A program made the translations under genes and the position numbers. A stretch of DNA of 64,000 bases, taken from Candidatus Rokuibacteriota bacterium. Its GTDB lineage: Bacteria > Methylomirabilota > Methylomirabilia > Rokubacteriales > CSP1-6. The stretch covers positions 29,486 to 93,485 of the forward strand of contig QHSX01000041.1 in assembly GCA_003221695.1 (NCBI GenBank). Reading direction: 5' to 3'. The notes below the pieces were generated by a model. The model searched no databases. It was not told the DNA's origin and saw only the letters and a list, made by a program, of their open reading frames with translations. Positions 25,431 to 34,515 of the stretch are shown here, in pieces (within the stretch, counting starts at the first letter, position 1; each line of letters starts with the position of its first letter).

Positions 25431-27197
25431 ATGGCGACGGCGCTCCGCGATCCGATCGGCTTCGAGCTGTTCAAGAACACGCTCCTGTCGATCGCCGACG
25501 AGATGGCCCTGACCATCCTGCGCACCGCGTACTCCGGCGTGCTCAAGGACAACATGGACTACTCGACCGCCTTCTGCGACGGCGCGGGACGGACCGTCAC
25601 GCAGGGGCTCACGCTGCCCGCCCACCTCTCCTCGTTCCCCGACGCGTTGGCCGCCACCATCGGGCGCTTCGCCGACCGCATGCACCCGGGCGACGTGTAC
25701 TGCCTGAACGATCCGTTCGAGGGCGGCATGCACATCCCCGACGTCTTCGTTCTCAAGCCCATCTTCCACGAGGGGAAGCGGCTGGCCTTCGCCGCGACCA
25801 TCTGCCACCAGACCGACATGGGGGGTCGGGTCGCTGGCTCCAACGCCTCGGACTCCACCGAGATCTACCAGGAGGGCCTGCGCATCCCGCCCGTGAAGAT
25901 GTACGACAGGGGCGAGCCGAACGAGACGCTCTTTCGACTGATCGAGAAGAACGTCCGCCTGCCGGTGCGGGTCTTCGGCGACCTGCGCGCCCAGCTCGCC
26001 GCGTGTCACATCGCCGAGGCGGCGTTTCTCCGGCTCGTCGCGCGCCAGGGCGCCAAGCGGGTCAAGGTCTACATGGAGGAGATCCTGGACTACACCGAGC
26101 GCCTGACGCGGGCGGCGCTTCGCCAGCTACCCGACGGCGAGTGGTCGTTCGAGGACTGGATCGACGACGACGGCGTCGATTACGGCAAGCCCATCCGACT
26201 CTTCGTGACGTTGCGGAAGACGGGCGATCGCCTGGTGGCCGACTGGACCGGCACCTCGCCCCAGGTCAAGGGCGCCATCAACAACACGCTCTCCTTCACC
26301 AAGGCCGCCACGTTTACGTGCCTCAAGTCCGTCCTCTCCCATGACGTCCTGTGTAACGCCGGGTTCTATCGGCCGATCGAGGTCATCGCCCCACCCGGGA
26401 CGATCGCCAACGGCGTGCTGCCGGCCGCCTCCGCCGCCCGAGGCCTCACGGGCTTTCGTATGCTCGACACGTGCTTCGGGGCGCTGGCCCGCATGCTGCC
26501 AGAGCGGACGATCGCGTCGTCGGAGGGCGGCAACACGGGCGTGTCGATCGGCGGCTACTATCCGGACCGCCGGCCGTTCATTTTCGTGGAGTTCATCTGC
26601 TCAGCCTGGGGCGGCCGTGCCTGGGCCGACGGCCTCGACGGCAACGCCAACATGTTCGCCAACATGTCGCTGCCGCCGGTGGAGATCACGGAGGCCGAGC
26701 AGCCGCTCGAGATCCTCTGCACCGAGTTCCTTCAGGACGTGGGCGGGCCAGGCAAGCACCGCGGCGGAGCCTCGATCCGCCGTGACTACCGGCTCCTCGA
26801 AGAGGAAGCCGTCCTCCAGGTGCGCGCCGATCGCAACGTCTTTCGCCCCTGGGGCCTCTTCGGCGGTGGGCCCGGGCGCCCCTCGCTCAACGTGCTGAAT
26901 CCGGGACGCGAGGACCGTGTGCTGCCGGGCAAGTTCACGATGATCATGAAGCGCGGCGACGTCTTCCGTCACGACCAGCCAGGCCCCGGGGGCTGGGGCG
27001 ACCCGCTCGAGCGAGCCCCGGACCGGGTGTTGCGCGATGTCCGCAATGAGCTCGTGAGCCTGCGGTCTGCGCGCGACGACTACGGAGTTGTCATCGACTC
27101 CCGTACCTGGACGGTGGACGGTACGGCGACGGCCGCCCTCCGGGCCGAGCTTCGCGCGCGCCGCGGCTGGCAGGAGGTGCCCGTCGTTTCGCGCTGA
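25431..27197 (+). CDS. hyuB: Hydantoinase/oxoprolinase subunit B family
   Basis: A 588-residue partner of HyuA. Family landmarks are DPIGFELFKNTLLSIADEMALTILRTAYS, DYSTAFCDGAGRTVTQG, LNDPFEGGMHIPDVFVLKPIF, ICHQTDMGGRVAGS and the glycine-rich end GGGPGRPS with QPGPGGWGDPLER. All are in one open frame of normal length. GAGGAG lies upstream of the ATG. It ends in a convergent pair with the amidase at 27206, sharing a hairpin. It completes the cyclic-amide hydrolase. Confidence 0.93.
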   Translation: MATALRDPIGFELFKNTLLSIADEMALTILRTAYSGVLKDNMDYSTAFCDGAGRTVTQGLTLPAHLSSFPDALAATIGRFADRMHPGDVYCLNDPFEGGMHIPDVFVLKPIFHEGKRLAFAATICHQTDMGGRVAGSNASDSTEIYQEGLRIPPVKMYDRGEPNETLFRLIEKNVRLPVRVFGDLRAQLAACHIAEAAFLRLVARQGAKRVKVYMEEILDYTERLTRAALRQLPDGEWSFEDWIDDDGVDYGKPIRLFVTLRKTGDRLVADWTGTSPQVKGAINNTLSFTKAATFTCLKSVLSHDVLCNAGFYRPIEVIAPPGTIANGVLPAASAARGLTGFRMLDTCFGALARMLPERTIASSEGGNTGVSIGGYYPDRRPFIFVEFICSAWGGRAWADGLDGNANMFANMSLPPVEITEAEQPLEILCTEFLQDVGGPGKHRGGASIRRDYRLLEEEAVLQVRADRNVFRPWGLFGGGPGRPSLNVLNPGREDRVLPGKFTMIMKRGDVFRHDQPGPGGWGDPLERAPDRVLRDVRNELVSLRSARDDYGVVIDSRTWTVDGTATAALRAELRARRGWQEVPVVSR

Positions 27198-27209
27198 CCC
27201 TCGGGTCAG
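27194..27209. terminator. Hairpin shared by two convergent stop codons
   Basis: CTGACCC-TC-GGGTCAG is a perfect 7-bp inverted repeat that contains the stop codons of hyuB and of the opposite amidase. Its symmetry lets it serve both strands; no T run follows, so termination strength is unknown. Confidence 0.45.
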
Positions 27210-28621
27210 AGACCTCCGGGGAGCCGGGCCGTCCATCCGCTCGCCTGTTCGTAGGCGTAGGCGACCCGCAGGACCTTCGCGTCTGCGAACGCCCGGCCGT
27301 GGACCATCAGGCCCACGGGCAGCCCGGCCCGCGTGAAGCCGCAGGGGACGCTGCACGCGGGCTCGCCGGTCAGGTTGGCGACACACGTGAGGCGCGCGCC
27401 CACGTCGAGCACCGAGACCGTGCGGCTCTTCAGGGGAACCTCGAGTCGCCCGATCGGGGTCGCGGGGAGCGGCGTCGCCGGTGATACGAGGACGTCCACG
27501 CGGCGGAACACCTCGCTCAGCGAGTGACGGATGCGGGCGCGCACCCGCTGCGCCTGCAGGTAGTCCGTCGCCAAATAGAGGAGCGCGCCCTTCAGGAGCC
27601 CGCCGACGTCAGCCCCGTAGTCCTGTGGGCGCGTGAGGAGCCACTCGCGGTGGTAGTGCGCGGCCTCCGCCCACGCGACGACAAAGCAGGTGTCGAGCGC
27701 GGCCTCGACTCCGGGGATCTTGACCTCGACCACCGACGCGCCGAGCTTCCGGAGCTCGTCGATCGCCGCCCGCACCAGGCGCTCGACCTCGGGGTCGATC
27801 ACGTCGAAGTAGTAGTGCGACGGCACGCCGACGCGGACGCCCTCGAGGTCGGGCCGGAGCGCCCGCTGGAGACGCGGGAGTCTGACGCGCGCCGACGAGG
27901 GATCGCGGGCGTCGTGGCCAGCGATCGCCTGGAGCACGACCGCGGCGTCGGCGACCGTGCGGGTCATGGGGCCACCGTGGTCGAGGGACCAGCTCTCCGG
28001 GAGGATCCCCGTGCGGGGAACGAGTCCGTAGGTCGGCTTGTGGCCGACGATGCCGCAGAAGGAGGCGGGGATCCTGATCGACCCGCCCGTGTCGCTGCCC
28101 AGCGACGCCAGGCCGAGGCCGGCCGCGACGGCTGCGGCCGATCCCCCCGACGACCCGCCCGGGATGTATCCGAGCTTCCACGGGTTCTGGCATGTTCCGA
28201 AGTGCGGGTTGTCGCTCGTCACGCCCGCGGCGAACTCGTGGAGGTTCGTCTTGCCGACGAGAACGGCGCCCGCCTCGGCCAGCCGCGCCGTTGCGGTGGC
28301 GTCGGCGCTCGGGACGAAGTCGCCGAGGATCCGCGACCCCGCGGTCGTGCGGATGCCCCTGGTGCAGTAGATGTCCTTGAGCGTGACGGGGATGCCGTGG
28401 AGCGGGCCCCGGTAGGCGCGCTTTGCGATCTCGCGGTCCGCCCGGCGCGCCTGCGCCAGGGCGAGGTCGGCGGTCACGGTGATGAAGGCCTTCAGCGTGC
28501 CGTCGAGCTGCTGGATCCGGTCGAGGCAGGCGCGCGTCAGCTCCATCGACGAGAGCTTCCGGGCGCGCAGCAGCCGCCCCGCGCCCGTGATCGTGAGGCT
28601 CCGCAGGTCGTCAGGACTCAT
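27206..28621 (-). CDS. Amidase signature family enzyme (GatA/AtzF-like branch)
   Basis: A 471-residue amidase. Catalytic elements: Lys82 in VTLKDIYCTRG, GGSSGGS at 155-161 with the cis-Ser, and nucleophile Ser181 in SDTGGSIRIP. In contrast to the other two amidases here it has the shorter GatA-like N-terminus (GAGRLLRARKLSSMELTRACLDRI). It is the last gene of the long minus-strand block, and its ATG overlaps the end of a 65-residue gene by 11 bases, recalling GatA/GatC or AtzE/AtzG pairs. Cytoplasmic; substrate unknown, though the nearby peptide importer suggests an imported amide. Confidence 0.92.
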   Translation of the reverse strand: MSPDDLRSLTITGAGRLLRARKLSSMELTRACLDRIQQLDGTLKAFITVTADLALAQARRADREIAKRAYRGPLHGIPVTLKDIYCTRGIRTTAGSRILGDFVPSADATATARLAEAGAVLVGKTNLHEFAAGVTSDNPHFGTCQNPWKLGYIPGGSSGGSAAAVAAGLGLASLGSDTGGSIRIPASFCGIVGHKPTYGLVPRTGILPESWSLDHGGPMTRTVADAAVVLQAIAGHDARDPSSARVRLPRLQRALRPDLEGVRVGVPSHYYFDVIDPEVERLVRAAIDELRKLGASVVEVKIPGVEAALDTCFVVAWAEAAHYHREWLLTRPQDYGADVGGLLKGALLYLATDYLQAQRVRARIRHSLSEVFRRVDVLVSPATPLPATPIGRLEVPLKSRTVSVLDVGARLTCVANLTGEPACSVPCGFTRAGLPVGLMVHGRAFADAKVLRVAYAYEQASGWTARLPGGL

Positions 28622-28808
28622 GGCTCATGGGGTGGAGAAAGTCGAACTCGAATGACCCGACGTCCATCGCGTAAAGCCGCTCGACGCGCCGGCGAAAGGC
28701 CGCGAAGACCTCGGCGAGCTCGGTGTCCCGTGTCCTGTCGGCGCGGAGCTCCGACCACTCGGCGAGGACCCGCGCGACGTCGGGGGTGATCGGAGACGAG
28801 TCACTCAT
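28611..28808 (-). CDS. Small GatC/AtzG-like partner of the amidase
   Basis: A 65-residue protein: an N-terminal helix-rich part (PDVARVLAEWSELRADR, ELAEVFAAFRRRVERLY) and the end MDVGSFEFDFLHP, which resembles the acidic-aromatic end of GatC/AtzG-type small amidase subunits. The ATG at 28808 overlaps the upstream ATPase gene by eight bases, and its end overlaps the amidase start by 11 bases, so all three are coupled. Family assignment rests on size, place and pattern only. Confidence 0.65.
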   Translation of the reverse strand: MSDSSPITPDVARVLAEWSELRADRTRDTELAEVFAAFRRRVERLYAMDVGSFEFDFLHPMSHES

Positions 28809-29808
28809 GGGGCACTCCTGACCGGGCGTCGGCCCGGGGTTCGGCGATCCCGTTTTGCCGGCGGGCCAGGAAGCAGGCGACGCGGCGACCCGGGAGAAGC
28901 TCTTCGAGGGGTGGGTAATCACGGGCGCAGTCGTCGATGGCCCACGGGCAGCGGGGATGGAGGTGGCAGCCGGCCGGCACGTCGATCGGGCTCGGGATCT
29001 CTCCCGCCAGGAGGAAGCGGGACCGCTGGTCGACCGGGTCGGGGTAGAGCACCGAGGACAGCAGCGCTCGGCTGTAGGGATGGAGCGGGCGGGCGAAGAT
29101 CTCGTCGGTCGGCCCCGTCTCCACGATCTTGCCCAGGTACATGATGGCCACCCGCTGGCAGACGCGGCGAACGGCCGTGAGGTCGTGGGAGATGAAGAGG
29201 TAGGCGAACCCCAGCCGCTGCTGGAGGTCGGTGAGGAGGTCGAGGATCTCGGCGCGCACCGAGACGTCGAGGGCGGAGGTCGGCTCGTCGAGGACCACCA
29301 GGTCCGGGTTGGTGGCGATGGCGCGCGCGATGCCGACGCGCTGCTGTTCGCCCCCGCTGAGTTGGTGGGGGTAGAGGGTGAGGAACGCGGCGCCGAGGCC
29401 GACCATGTCGAGGAGCTCGAGGACCCGCGCCCGCCGGCCGCCGGGTGTGGACCGATCCGCGAGCATGAGCGGCTCGTCGAGGATCCGGCCGATCCGCATG
29501 CGCGGGTTCAGGGAGTCGTACGGCTCCTGGAAGACGAGCTGGATCCGTCGCCGCCACGGGCGGAATTGCTCCTGGGTCATGGCCGTGACGTCGTCGCCGA
29601 GGAAGGTGATCCTTCCTTCCGTGGGCTCGATGAGGCGGAGGATGCAGCGTCCGACCGTCGTCTTGCCCGAGCCGCTCTCGCCCACCAGGGCCAGCGCCTC
29701 CCCGCGGTCGATGTGGAACGAGACGCCGTTCACGGCCTTGACCGTGCGCCGCCGACCCAGCGGGAAGAACTTGACGAGCCGGTCGACCTCGAGGGCGCGC
29801 TCGCCCAT
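28801..29808 (-). CDS. Peptide-type ABC importer ATP-binding protein (DppF/OppF-like)
   Basis: A 335-residue ATPase with all canonical motifs: Walker A GESGSGKTT, Q-loop LVFQEPYDSLNP, signature LSGGEQQR, Walker B LVVLDEPTSALD and switch His in LFISHDLTAV. The C-terminal oligopeptide-transporter extension has HPYSRALLSSV and the Cys-rich GCHLHPRCPWAIDDCARDYPP that may hold an iron-sulfur cluster as in Dpp ATPases. It overlaps the D subunit stop by one base (TGATG). It pairs with a D subunit whose own site is unusual, so this subunit probably supplies the working catalytic site. Confidence 0.93.
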   Translation of the reverse strand: MGERALEVDRLVKFFPLGRRRTVKAVNGVSFHIDRGEALALVGESGSGKTTVGRCILRLIEPTEGRITFLGDDVTAMTQEQFRPWRRRIQLVFQEPYDSLNPRMRIGRILDEPLMLADRSTPGGRRARVLELLDMVGLGAAFLTLYPHQLSGGEQQRVGIARAIATNPDLVVLDEPTSALDVSVRAEILDLLTDLQQRLGFAYLFISHDLTAVRRVCQRVAIMYLGKIVETGPTDEIFARPLHPYSRALLSSVLYPDPVDQRSRFLLAGEIPSPIDVPAGCHLHPRCPWAIDDCARDYPPLEELLPGRRVACFLARRQNGIAEPRADARSGVPHE

Positions 29809-30791
29809 CAGACGGTGACCCGCCCCGCTGCGATCTCGGCCCCCAGGAAGCAGCGCACCAGATGCCCGGCGGCCACCGGCTCGAGGGCGGGGGGCTCCGT
29901 CGCGCAGCGCTCGACCCGCACCGGGCAGCGCGGCGTGTAAGCGCAGCCGACGACCGCGGCGGCGACGCGCGGGCCGGCCGACGTCGTCGCGCCGCGGCCC
30001 TCGTCCCGGGCGGCGGTGGCGGCGCGCAGGAGGCGGCGGCTGTAGGGATGCGTCGCCCGCTCGAAGAACGTCTGCACGCCCGCGCTCTCGACGATCCGCC
30101 CCTGGTACATCACGGCGACCCGCTGGCAGTAGTGCGCGACGACACCCAGGTCCCGCGAGACGAGGAGGAGGGACGAGTTGGCGTCGCGCACCAGGCCCCG
30201 CATGAGATCCAGCACCTGAAGTGAGATCGTCACGTCGAGCCCGGCGGTGGGCTCATCCGCCATGAGGAGCTTCGGCGAGTGAGCGAGCGCCATGGCAATG
30301 ATCACCCGCTGGCACATTCCCCCGCTCAGTTCGTGCGGATACGCGGTCAGGCGCGCCTCGGGGTCGGGGAAACCGACCCTCCCAAGCAGCTCCAGCACGC
30401 GCTCCCGGGCCTTGGCGTGCCCGACCGTGGCATGGGCCCGCACGACGTTGGCGATCTGCGCGCCGATCGTGGACACCGGGTTCAGGTGTTTGCGCGGCTC
30501 GTGAGTGGTGAGGGCGATCCCGCGACCGCGGATGGTGCGCAGCTCCTTCTCGGACTGCCTCAGCAGCTCGTCGCCCTCGTACAGGACCTGTCCACGCGTG
30601 ACGCGCCACGGCGGCTGCAGCAGCCCGAGAATCGCCCGCACCAGCACCGTCTTGCCCACACCGGACTCGCCGACCACGCCCAGCGACTCGCCAGGGTAGA
30701 CGGTGAGATCGACGCCGTTGAGGACCCGCACGGGGCCCGCGTCGCGGAGGTAGTCGACGTGGAGGTCTTTCACCTCGAGCAGCGCGTCCAC
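29808..30791 (-). CDS. Peptide-type ABC importer ATP-binding protein (DppD/OppD-like) with altered Q- and H-loops
   Basis: A 327-residue ATPase. Walker A GESGVGKT, signature LSGGMCQR and Walker B LLMADEPTAGLD are normal. Two key positions are not: the Q-loop Gln is His (ALTTHEPRKHLNP against usual FQDPxxSLNP; codon at 30501-30503) and the switch His is Arg (LLLVSRDLGV against ITHDLGV; CGG codon at 30153-30155). The C-terminal Cys cluster (GCAYTPRCPVRVERCA) is kept. I start at GTG 30791, two bases past the DppC stop; longer in-frame starts overlap DppC. It should form a heterodimer with the F subunit. Confidence 0.9.
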   Translation of the reverse strand: MDALLEVKDLHVDYLRDAGPVRVLNGVDLTVYPGESLGVVGESGVGKTVLVRAILGLLQPPWRVTRGQVLYEGDELLRQSEKELRTIRGRGIALTTHEPRKHLNPVSTIGAQIANVVRAHATVGHAKARERVLELLGRVGFPDPEARLTAYPHELSGGMCQRVIIAMALAHSPKLLMADEPTAGLDVTISLQVLDLMRGLVRDANSSLLLVSRDLGVVAHYCQRVAVMYQGRIVESAGVQTFFERATHPYSRRLLRAATAARDEGRGATTSAGPRVAAAVVGCAYTPRCPVRVERCATEPPALEPVAAGHLVRCFLGAEIAAGRVTV

Positions 30792-30792
30792 G

Positions 30793-31656
30793 CTATTGCC
30801 GATGGGTAGGGTCGAGGTAGTCGCGGAGCCCGTCGCCCACGAGCGCATAGCCGAGGATCGTCACGCCGAGGGCGAGACCGGGGAAGAGCGCCGTCCACCA
30901 CTGGCCGGTCATCATGTTCGGTGCCCCGATGGCGATCATCGAGCCCCACTCGGGCGTCGGGATCGGCACCCCGGCGCCGACGAAGCTCAGCGCGGAGGTG
31001 AGCAGGATCGAAAAGCCGATCGTGGGCGAGAGGTTGGCGAGCGCCGGCGTGAGCGCGTTCGGCATGACGTGCACGAAGGCAATCCGGAGCCCCGAGCCCC
31101 CGACGCAGCGCGCGGCGTCCACGAAGGGGCGCTCGCGCACGTGCAGCACGGCGCCGCGCGTGACACGCAGGAAGAACGGGACGTTCAGGAAGGCGAGCGC
31201 GACGATGACGTTCTGGATGCTCGGGCCCCGGAACCCGACGAGCGCGAGCGCGAAGATGAAGAGCGGGAAGGCCTGAAAGATGTCCGCGCCACGCATGATC
31301 GCGTTGCTGACGAGCGCCCACAACCCCCGCGCGCCGGCGAAGAAGCCGGAGACGACGCCGAGGACGACGCCGCCCACGAAGGCGACGACCGTCGAGATCA
31401 GCGCGATCGTGAGGTCGATGCGGGGCGCCGCGATGACGCGGGAGAAAATGTCCATGCCCGAGATGTCGGTGCCCATCCAGTGGTCAACGTTGGGAGGCAG
31501 GACCGCCTGCCCGGGGAGCGCCTCCTCGGGGCGGTAGGGCGCGATCCACGGGCCCAAGAGGGCCAGGAACACCGTGACCATCACCACCACGAGTCCGAAG
31601 AGGAATCCTGGCTGCGTCCGCGCGAAGCGCCAGAAGTGCGCCGTCGGGATCGTCAC
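30793..31656 (-). CDS. Peptide-type ABC importer permease (DppC-like)
   Basis: A 287-residue permease. It shows a first membrane segment at about 19-42, MGTDISGMDIFSRVIAAPRIDLTIAL (the LGTDxxGRDxxSR-type element), an EAA loop with FVDAARCVGGSGLRIAFVHVMPN, and the ending LVGDGLRDYLDPTHRQ. The GTG at 31656 overlaps the B permease stop in GTGA (31653-31656), which fixes the start; the frame is open further upstream in B. It is third in the importer order binding protein, B, C, D, F. Confidence 0.92.
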   Translation of the reverse strand: MTIPTAHFWRFARTQPGFLFGLVVVMVTVFLALLGPWIAPYRPEEALPGQAVLPPNVDHWMGTDISGMDIFSRVIAAPRIDLTIALISTVVAFVGGVVLGVVSGFFAGARGLWALVSNAIMRGADIFQAFPLFIFALALVGFRGPSIQNVIVALAFLNVPFFLRVTRGAVLHVRERPFVDAARCVGGSGLRIAFVHVMPNALTPALANLSPTIGFSILLTSALSFVGAGVPIPTPEWGSMIAIGAPNMMTGQWWTALFPGLALGVTILGYALVGDGLRDYLDPTHRQ

Positions 31657-32663
31657 GCCCGGATCCGCGGGTCCAGGAAGAAGTAGGCGAGGTCGACCAG
31701 GAGGAACACCACGCTGGTGAAGACGGCGGTGAGGAGCACGAAGGCCTGGAGCGGGGCGTAGTCGGAGTTGACGACGGACTGTACGGCGTACTGCCCGAGA
31801 CCGCCCCACGCGAAGACGGTCTCCACCAGCACCGCGCCCCCGAGCAGGAACCAGAAGAGGATGCCGACGATGGTGACCACCGAGGGGAGCGAGTTCCGCA
31901 GCGCGTACCGGAGCTGCATCAGGCGCGACAGCCCGGCCGCCCGCGCGTAGGTGACGAAGTCGGAGCCAAGCATGTCCTCCATCGTGGAGCGCGTGTTCTT
32001 CATCACCAGCGGCATGTAGATAGCGGTCAGCGTCGCGACGGGCAGGACGAGGTGCGTGACGGCGGACCGGAGGGCCGGCCAGTCGGCGGTGAGCAGGGCG
32101 TCGAGCGCGTACATTCCCGTGACGTGGCGCGGCATGCTCACGGTGAGGTCGAGCTGTCCGACGGGGCCGGGGAACCAGCCGAGCTTGTAGAAGAACACGA
32201 AGATGACGATGAGCGCGAACCAGAAGTCCGGGAGCGCGCCCGCGAGAAGCCCGTAACCGAAGACGAGCCGATCCGCGATCCCGCGCTTGCGTACCGCCGT
32301 CAGCACGCCGAGCGGGATGCCGATGACGACGCAGAAGAAGACGGCGAGGAGGACCAGCTCCATGGTGGCGGGGAGGCGCTGAGCGATGTCGGCGAGGACC
32401 GGCCGCGAGGTGACCCAGGACGTCCCCAGCTCGCCCCGGGCGATGCTCAGGACGTAGCGCACGTACTGGACGTGGAGGGGCTGATTCAGACCCAGGCGCG
32501 TCCTCACCTCCTCGACGCGCTCGACGGTGGCGAAGGGCCCGGCCAGAAGATACGAGGGATCACCGGGGAGGAGCCGCACCAGGAAGAAGACGATGACGGA
32601 GACGATGAACAGCTGGAGCGGCAGGAAGGCCAGCCGCTGAGCGGCGTATCGCCAGAACCTCAC
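31653..32663 (-). CDS. Peptide-type ABC importer permease (DppB-like)
   Basis: A 336-residue inner-membrane permease. RYAAQRLAFLPLQLFIVSVIVFFLVRLLPGDP at the start, TRLGLNQPLHVQYVRYV, the EAA loop DFVTYARAAGLSRLMQLRYALRN and the C-terminal FLLVDLAYFFLDPRIRA are all typical of DppB/GsiC. About six membrane segments. It lies 90 bases after the binding-protein gene and is coupled to the C permease. Confidence 0.92.
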   Translation of the reverse strand: MRFWRYAAQRLAFLPLQLFIVSVIVFFLVRLLPGDPSYLLAGPFATVERVEEVRTRLGLNQPLHVQYVRYVLSIARGELGTSWVTSRPVLADIAQRLPATMELVLLAVFFCVVIGIPLGVLTAVRKRGIADRLVFGYGLLAGALPDFWFALIVIFVFFYKLGWFPGPVGQLDLTVSMPRHVTGMYALDALLTADWPALRSAVTHLVLPVATLTAIYMPLVMKNTRSTMEDMLGSDFVTYARAAGLSRLMQLRYALRNSLPSVVTIVGILFWFLLGGAVLVETVFAWGGLGQYAVQSVVNSDYAPLQAFVLLTAVFTSVVFLLVDLAYFFLDPRIRA

Positions 32664-32753
32664 CGCGACCGTCCCCCGTCGGTCACGTGCACGACATGGG
32701 GCCGGGCGAGGCGCCGTCGGGAGGGCTCGACGGCGCCTCGCGCCAGCCGCCGG

Positions 32754-34415
32754 TCACTTCTTGTAGAGCCAGTCGAAGTGGACGTTGTTGTCCGGGTACC
32801 AGTGGAATCCCTTCCACTCTTTCTTGAACGCCTCGCGCCAGCCGGGGTTGACGAGGAAGATCCAGGGGACCCGCTCGGCGGCGATCTGCTGGATGCGGAG
32901 GTCCATCTTCAGGCGCTCCGCGCCGTAGGAGGTCTGGAACATCTTCTCCGTGAGGTCGTTCAGCTCCGGGTCGTCGTTCCCCACGCCGTCCATCACGTTC
33001 GTCTTGGGGTGGGTGAGGTAGACCCAGGCCGTGTAGCCGGTGTCGGCGACCCAGGGCCACTGGAAGTTGTCGCAGTGGGCCATCTGCTTCCGGGTGAACT
33101 TCGTCTCGGAGTACACGGCCGAGGGGAGTCCCTCCAGCCGGACCTTCAGGCCGACCTTCTCGAACGAGCTCTTGATGAGGATGCAGGTCTCCTCCATCTC
33201 GGCGATCGCCTTGTCGTACGCGATGTTGATGTCGAAGCCGTCGGGGTACCCGGCCTCCTTCAGCAGCGCCTTCGCCCGGGCCAGGTCGGTCTTGTAGACC
33301 CAGAACTTCGGCGTGTAGTTCGGGTAGATCTCGGGCGTGATGCTCCGGATCAGGCGCCCCTGTCCGAAGTAGACCTTCTGCTGGATCTCGGCGTAGGGGA
33401 CGGCGTAGGCGAGGGCCTGCCGCACCTTCACGTTGGCCATGATCGGGTTCGTCTGGACCGAACCGAAGTACGGGATGAAGTTCGCGGTGTGGCGGACGAC
33501 CTCGAGGTTCGGGTCCCTCATGATCTCCTGGTACTCGCGCTCCCGGAGCCGCATCGCGTAGTCGACCTCGCCCCGCTTGAGGAGCGCGAGCCGGGTGGCC
33601 GAGTCGGGGATGATCTTGATGAGGATCCGGCCCACGGCCGGCCGCGGCTGGTAGTGCGGGTTGCGGACCAGCTCGAGCTCCTGCCCGGGGACGTGCCGGA
33701 GGAGGTGGTACGGGCCGAAGCCGGCGGTGTTGGTCTTGAGCCACTCCTTGGCCCAGGGGTCGCCGGACGTGGCGTGCTTCTTCGCCTCCGTCGCGTCGAA
33801 CGGCCCGCCGTAGTAGTTCATCGCCTGGAGCTTGAGGAAGAGCGGGTTGAGGGCCTTGATCTTGTACCGGACGGTGTGCCGGTCGGGGCACGTCACGTCC
33901 TCGTGGGTCGCCAGGCCGATCACCTGCGCGAAGAAGAACTTCACGCCCTTCATCTCGTAGGCGCGCGCCCACGACCAGCGGATGTCCTCACACGTCATCT
34001 CGTTGCCGGCGTAGCTCTTGACGCCCTTCTTGAGCCGGAACGTCCACGCGGTGCCGTCCGACGCGGAGCTCCAGCTCTCGGCCCAACGGCCCATGACGGC
34101 CTGGTCGCCGGGGAGGCTGACGCCCGCGCCGCAGACCTTGTGGTCCGGATACCAGATGGGCTTGTACTGGACGAGGTCGCCCCCGTAGGTGAGCGCCATC
34201 AGGTTCTCGGTCTCCATCGTGAACGCCACTTCGTCGACCGCAGGCGGGCTCGCGGCGTAGGCGGCCACCAGCGTGAGATCCTGATTCTTGGGTGGCGGCG
34301 CGAGGCAGTCTTCGGCCGCCCCCTGCGCAAGGGCCGGGACCGGCGTGCCGACCGCCGTCGCGAGCACCACCGAACAGAACACCAGAACGGCGCCGAGCAG
34401 CGAACCCTGTCGCAT
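32754..34415 (-). CDS. ABC importer solute-binding protein, family 5
   Basis: A 553-residue periplasmic binding protein with a Sec signal peptide of about 31 residues (cleavage near PALAQ). Family 5 landmarks: TWTFRLKKGVKSYAGNEMTCEDIRWSW, NTAGFGPYHL, RHVPGQELELVRNPHY, KVRQALAYAVPYAEI and KALLKEAGYPDGF. A cysteine pair near DCLAPPP and CEDI could form a disulfide. It belongs to the B-C-D-F importer downstream and follows an amidase gene by 100 bases, which is the likely promoter region for the importer. Confidence 0.92.
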   Translation of the reverse strand: MRQGSLLGAVLVFCSVVLATAVGTPVPALAQGAAEDCLAPPPKNQDLTLVAAYAASPPAVDEVAFTMETENLMALTYGGDLVQYKPIWYPDHKVCGAGVSLPGDQAVMGRWAESWSSASDGTAWTFRLKKGVKSYAGNEMTCEDIRWSWARAYEMKGVKFFFAQVIGLATHEDVTCPDRHTVRYKIKALNPLFLKLQAMNYYGGPFDATEAKKHATSGDPWAKEWLKTNTAGFGPYHLLRHVPGQELELVRNPHYQPRPAVGRILIKIIPDSATRLALLKRGEVDYAMRLREREYQEIMRDPNLEVVRHTANFIPYFGSVQTNPIMANVKVRQALAYAVPYAEIQQKVYFGQGRLIRSITPEIYPNYTPKFWVYKTDLARAKALLKEAGYPDGFDINIAYDKAIAEMEETCILIKSSFEKVGLKVRLEGLPSAVYSETKFTRKQMAHCDNFQWPWVADTGYTAWVYLTHPKTNVMDGVGNDDPELNDLTEKMFQTSYGAERLKMDLRIQQIAAERVPWIFLVNPGWREAFKKEWKGFHWYPDNNVHFDWLYKK

Positions 34416-34515
34416 GGAGACCTCCCGGCCATTGTGACGGCCTCACCAAGGTGCGGGGACACCGAGCCAGATCCGGCCCTGGAACCCTATGTCCAACGCG
34501 AGGCCGCGTCAAGCG

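Noticed and set aside
22413..26009. A 1198-codon open frame on the minus strand across hyuA
   Set aside because: Only its last 233 codons (from 23111) have a signal peptide and ribosome binding site; the rest is low-complexity Arg/Asp/Glu sequence opposite the well-conserved hyuA, an effect of high GC.
30792..30848. Longer N-terminus for the DppD-like ATPase
   Set aside because: It would overlap the end of the DppC-like gene by about 55 bases and adds no conserved residues.
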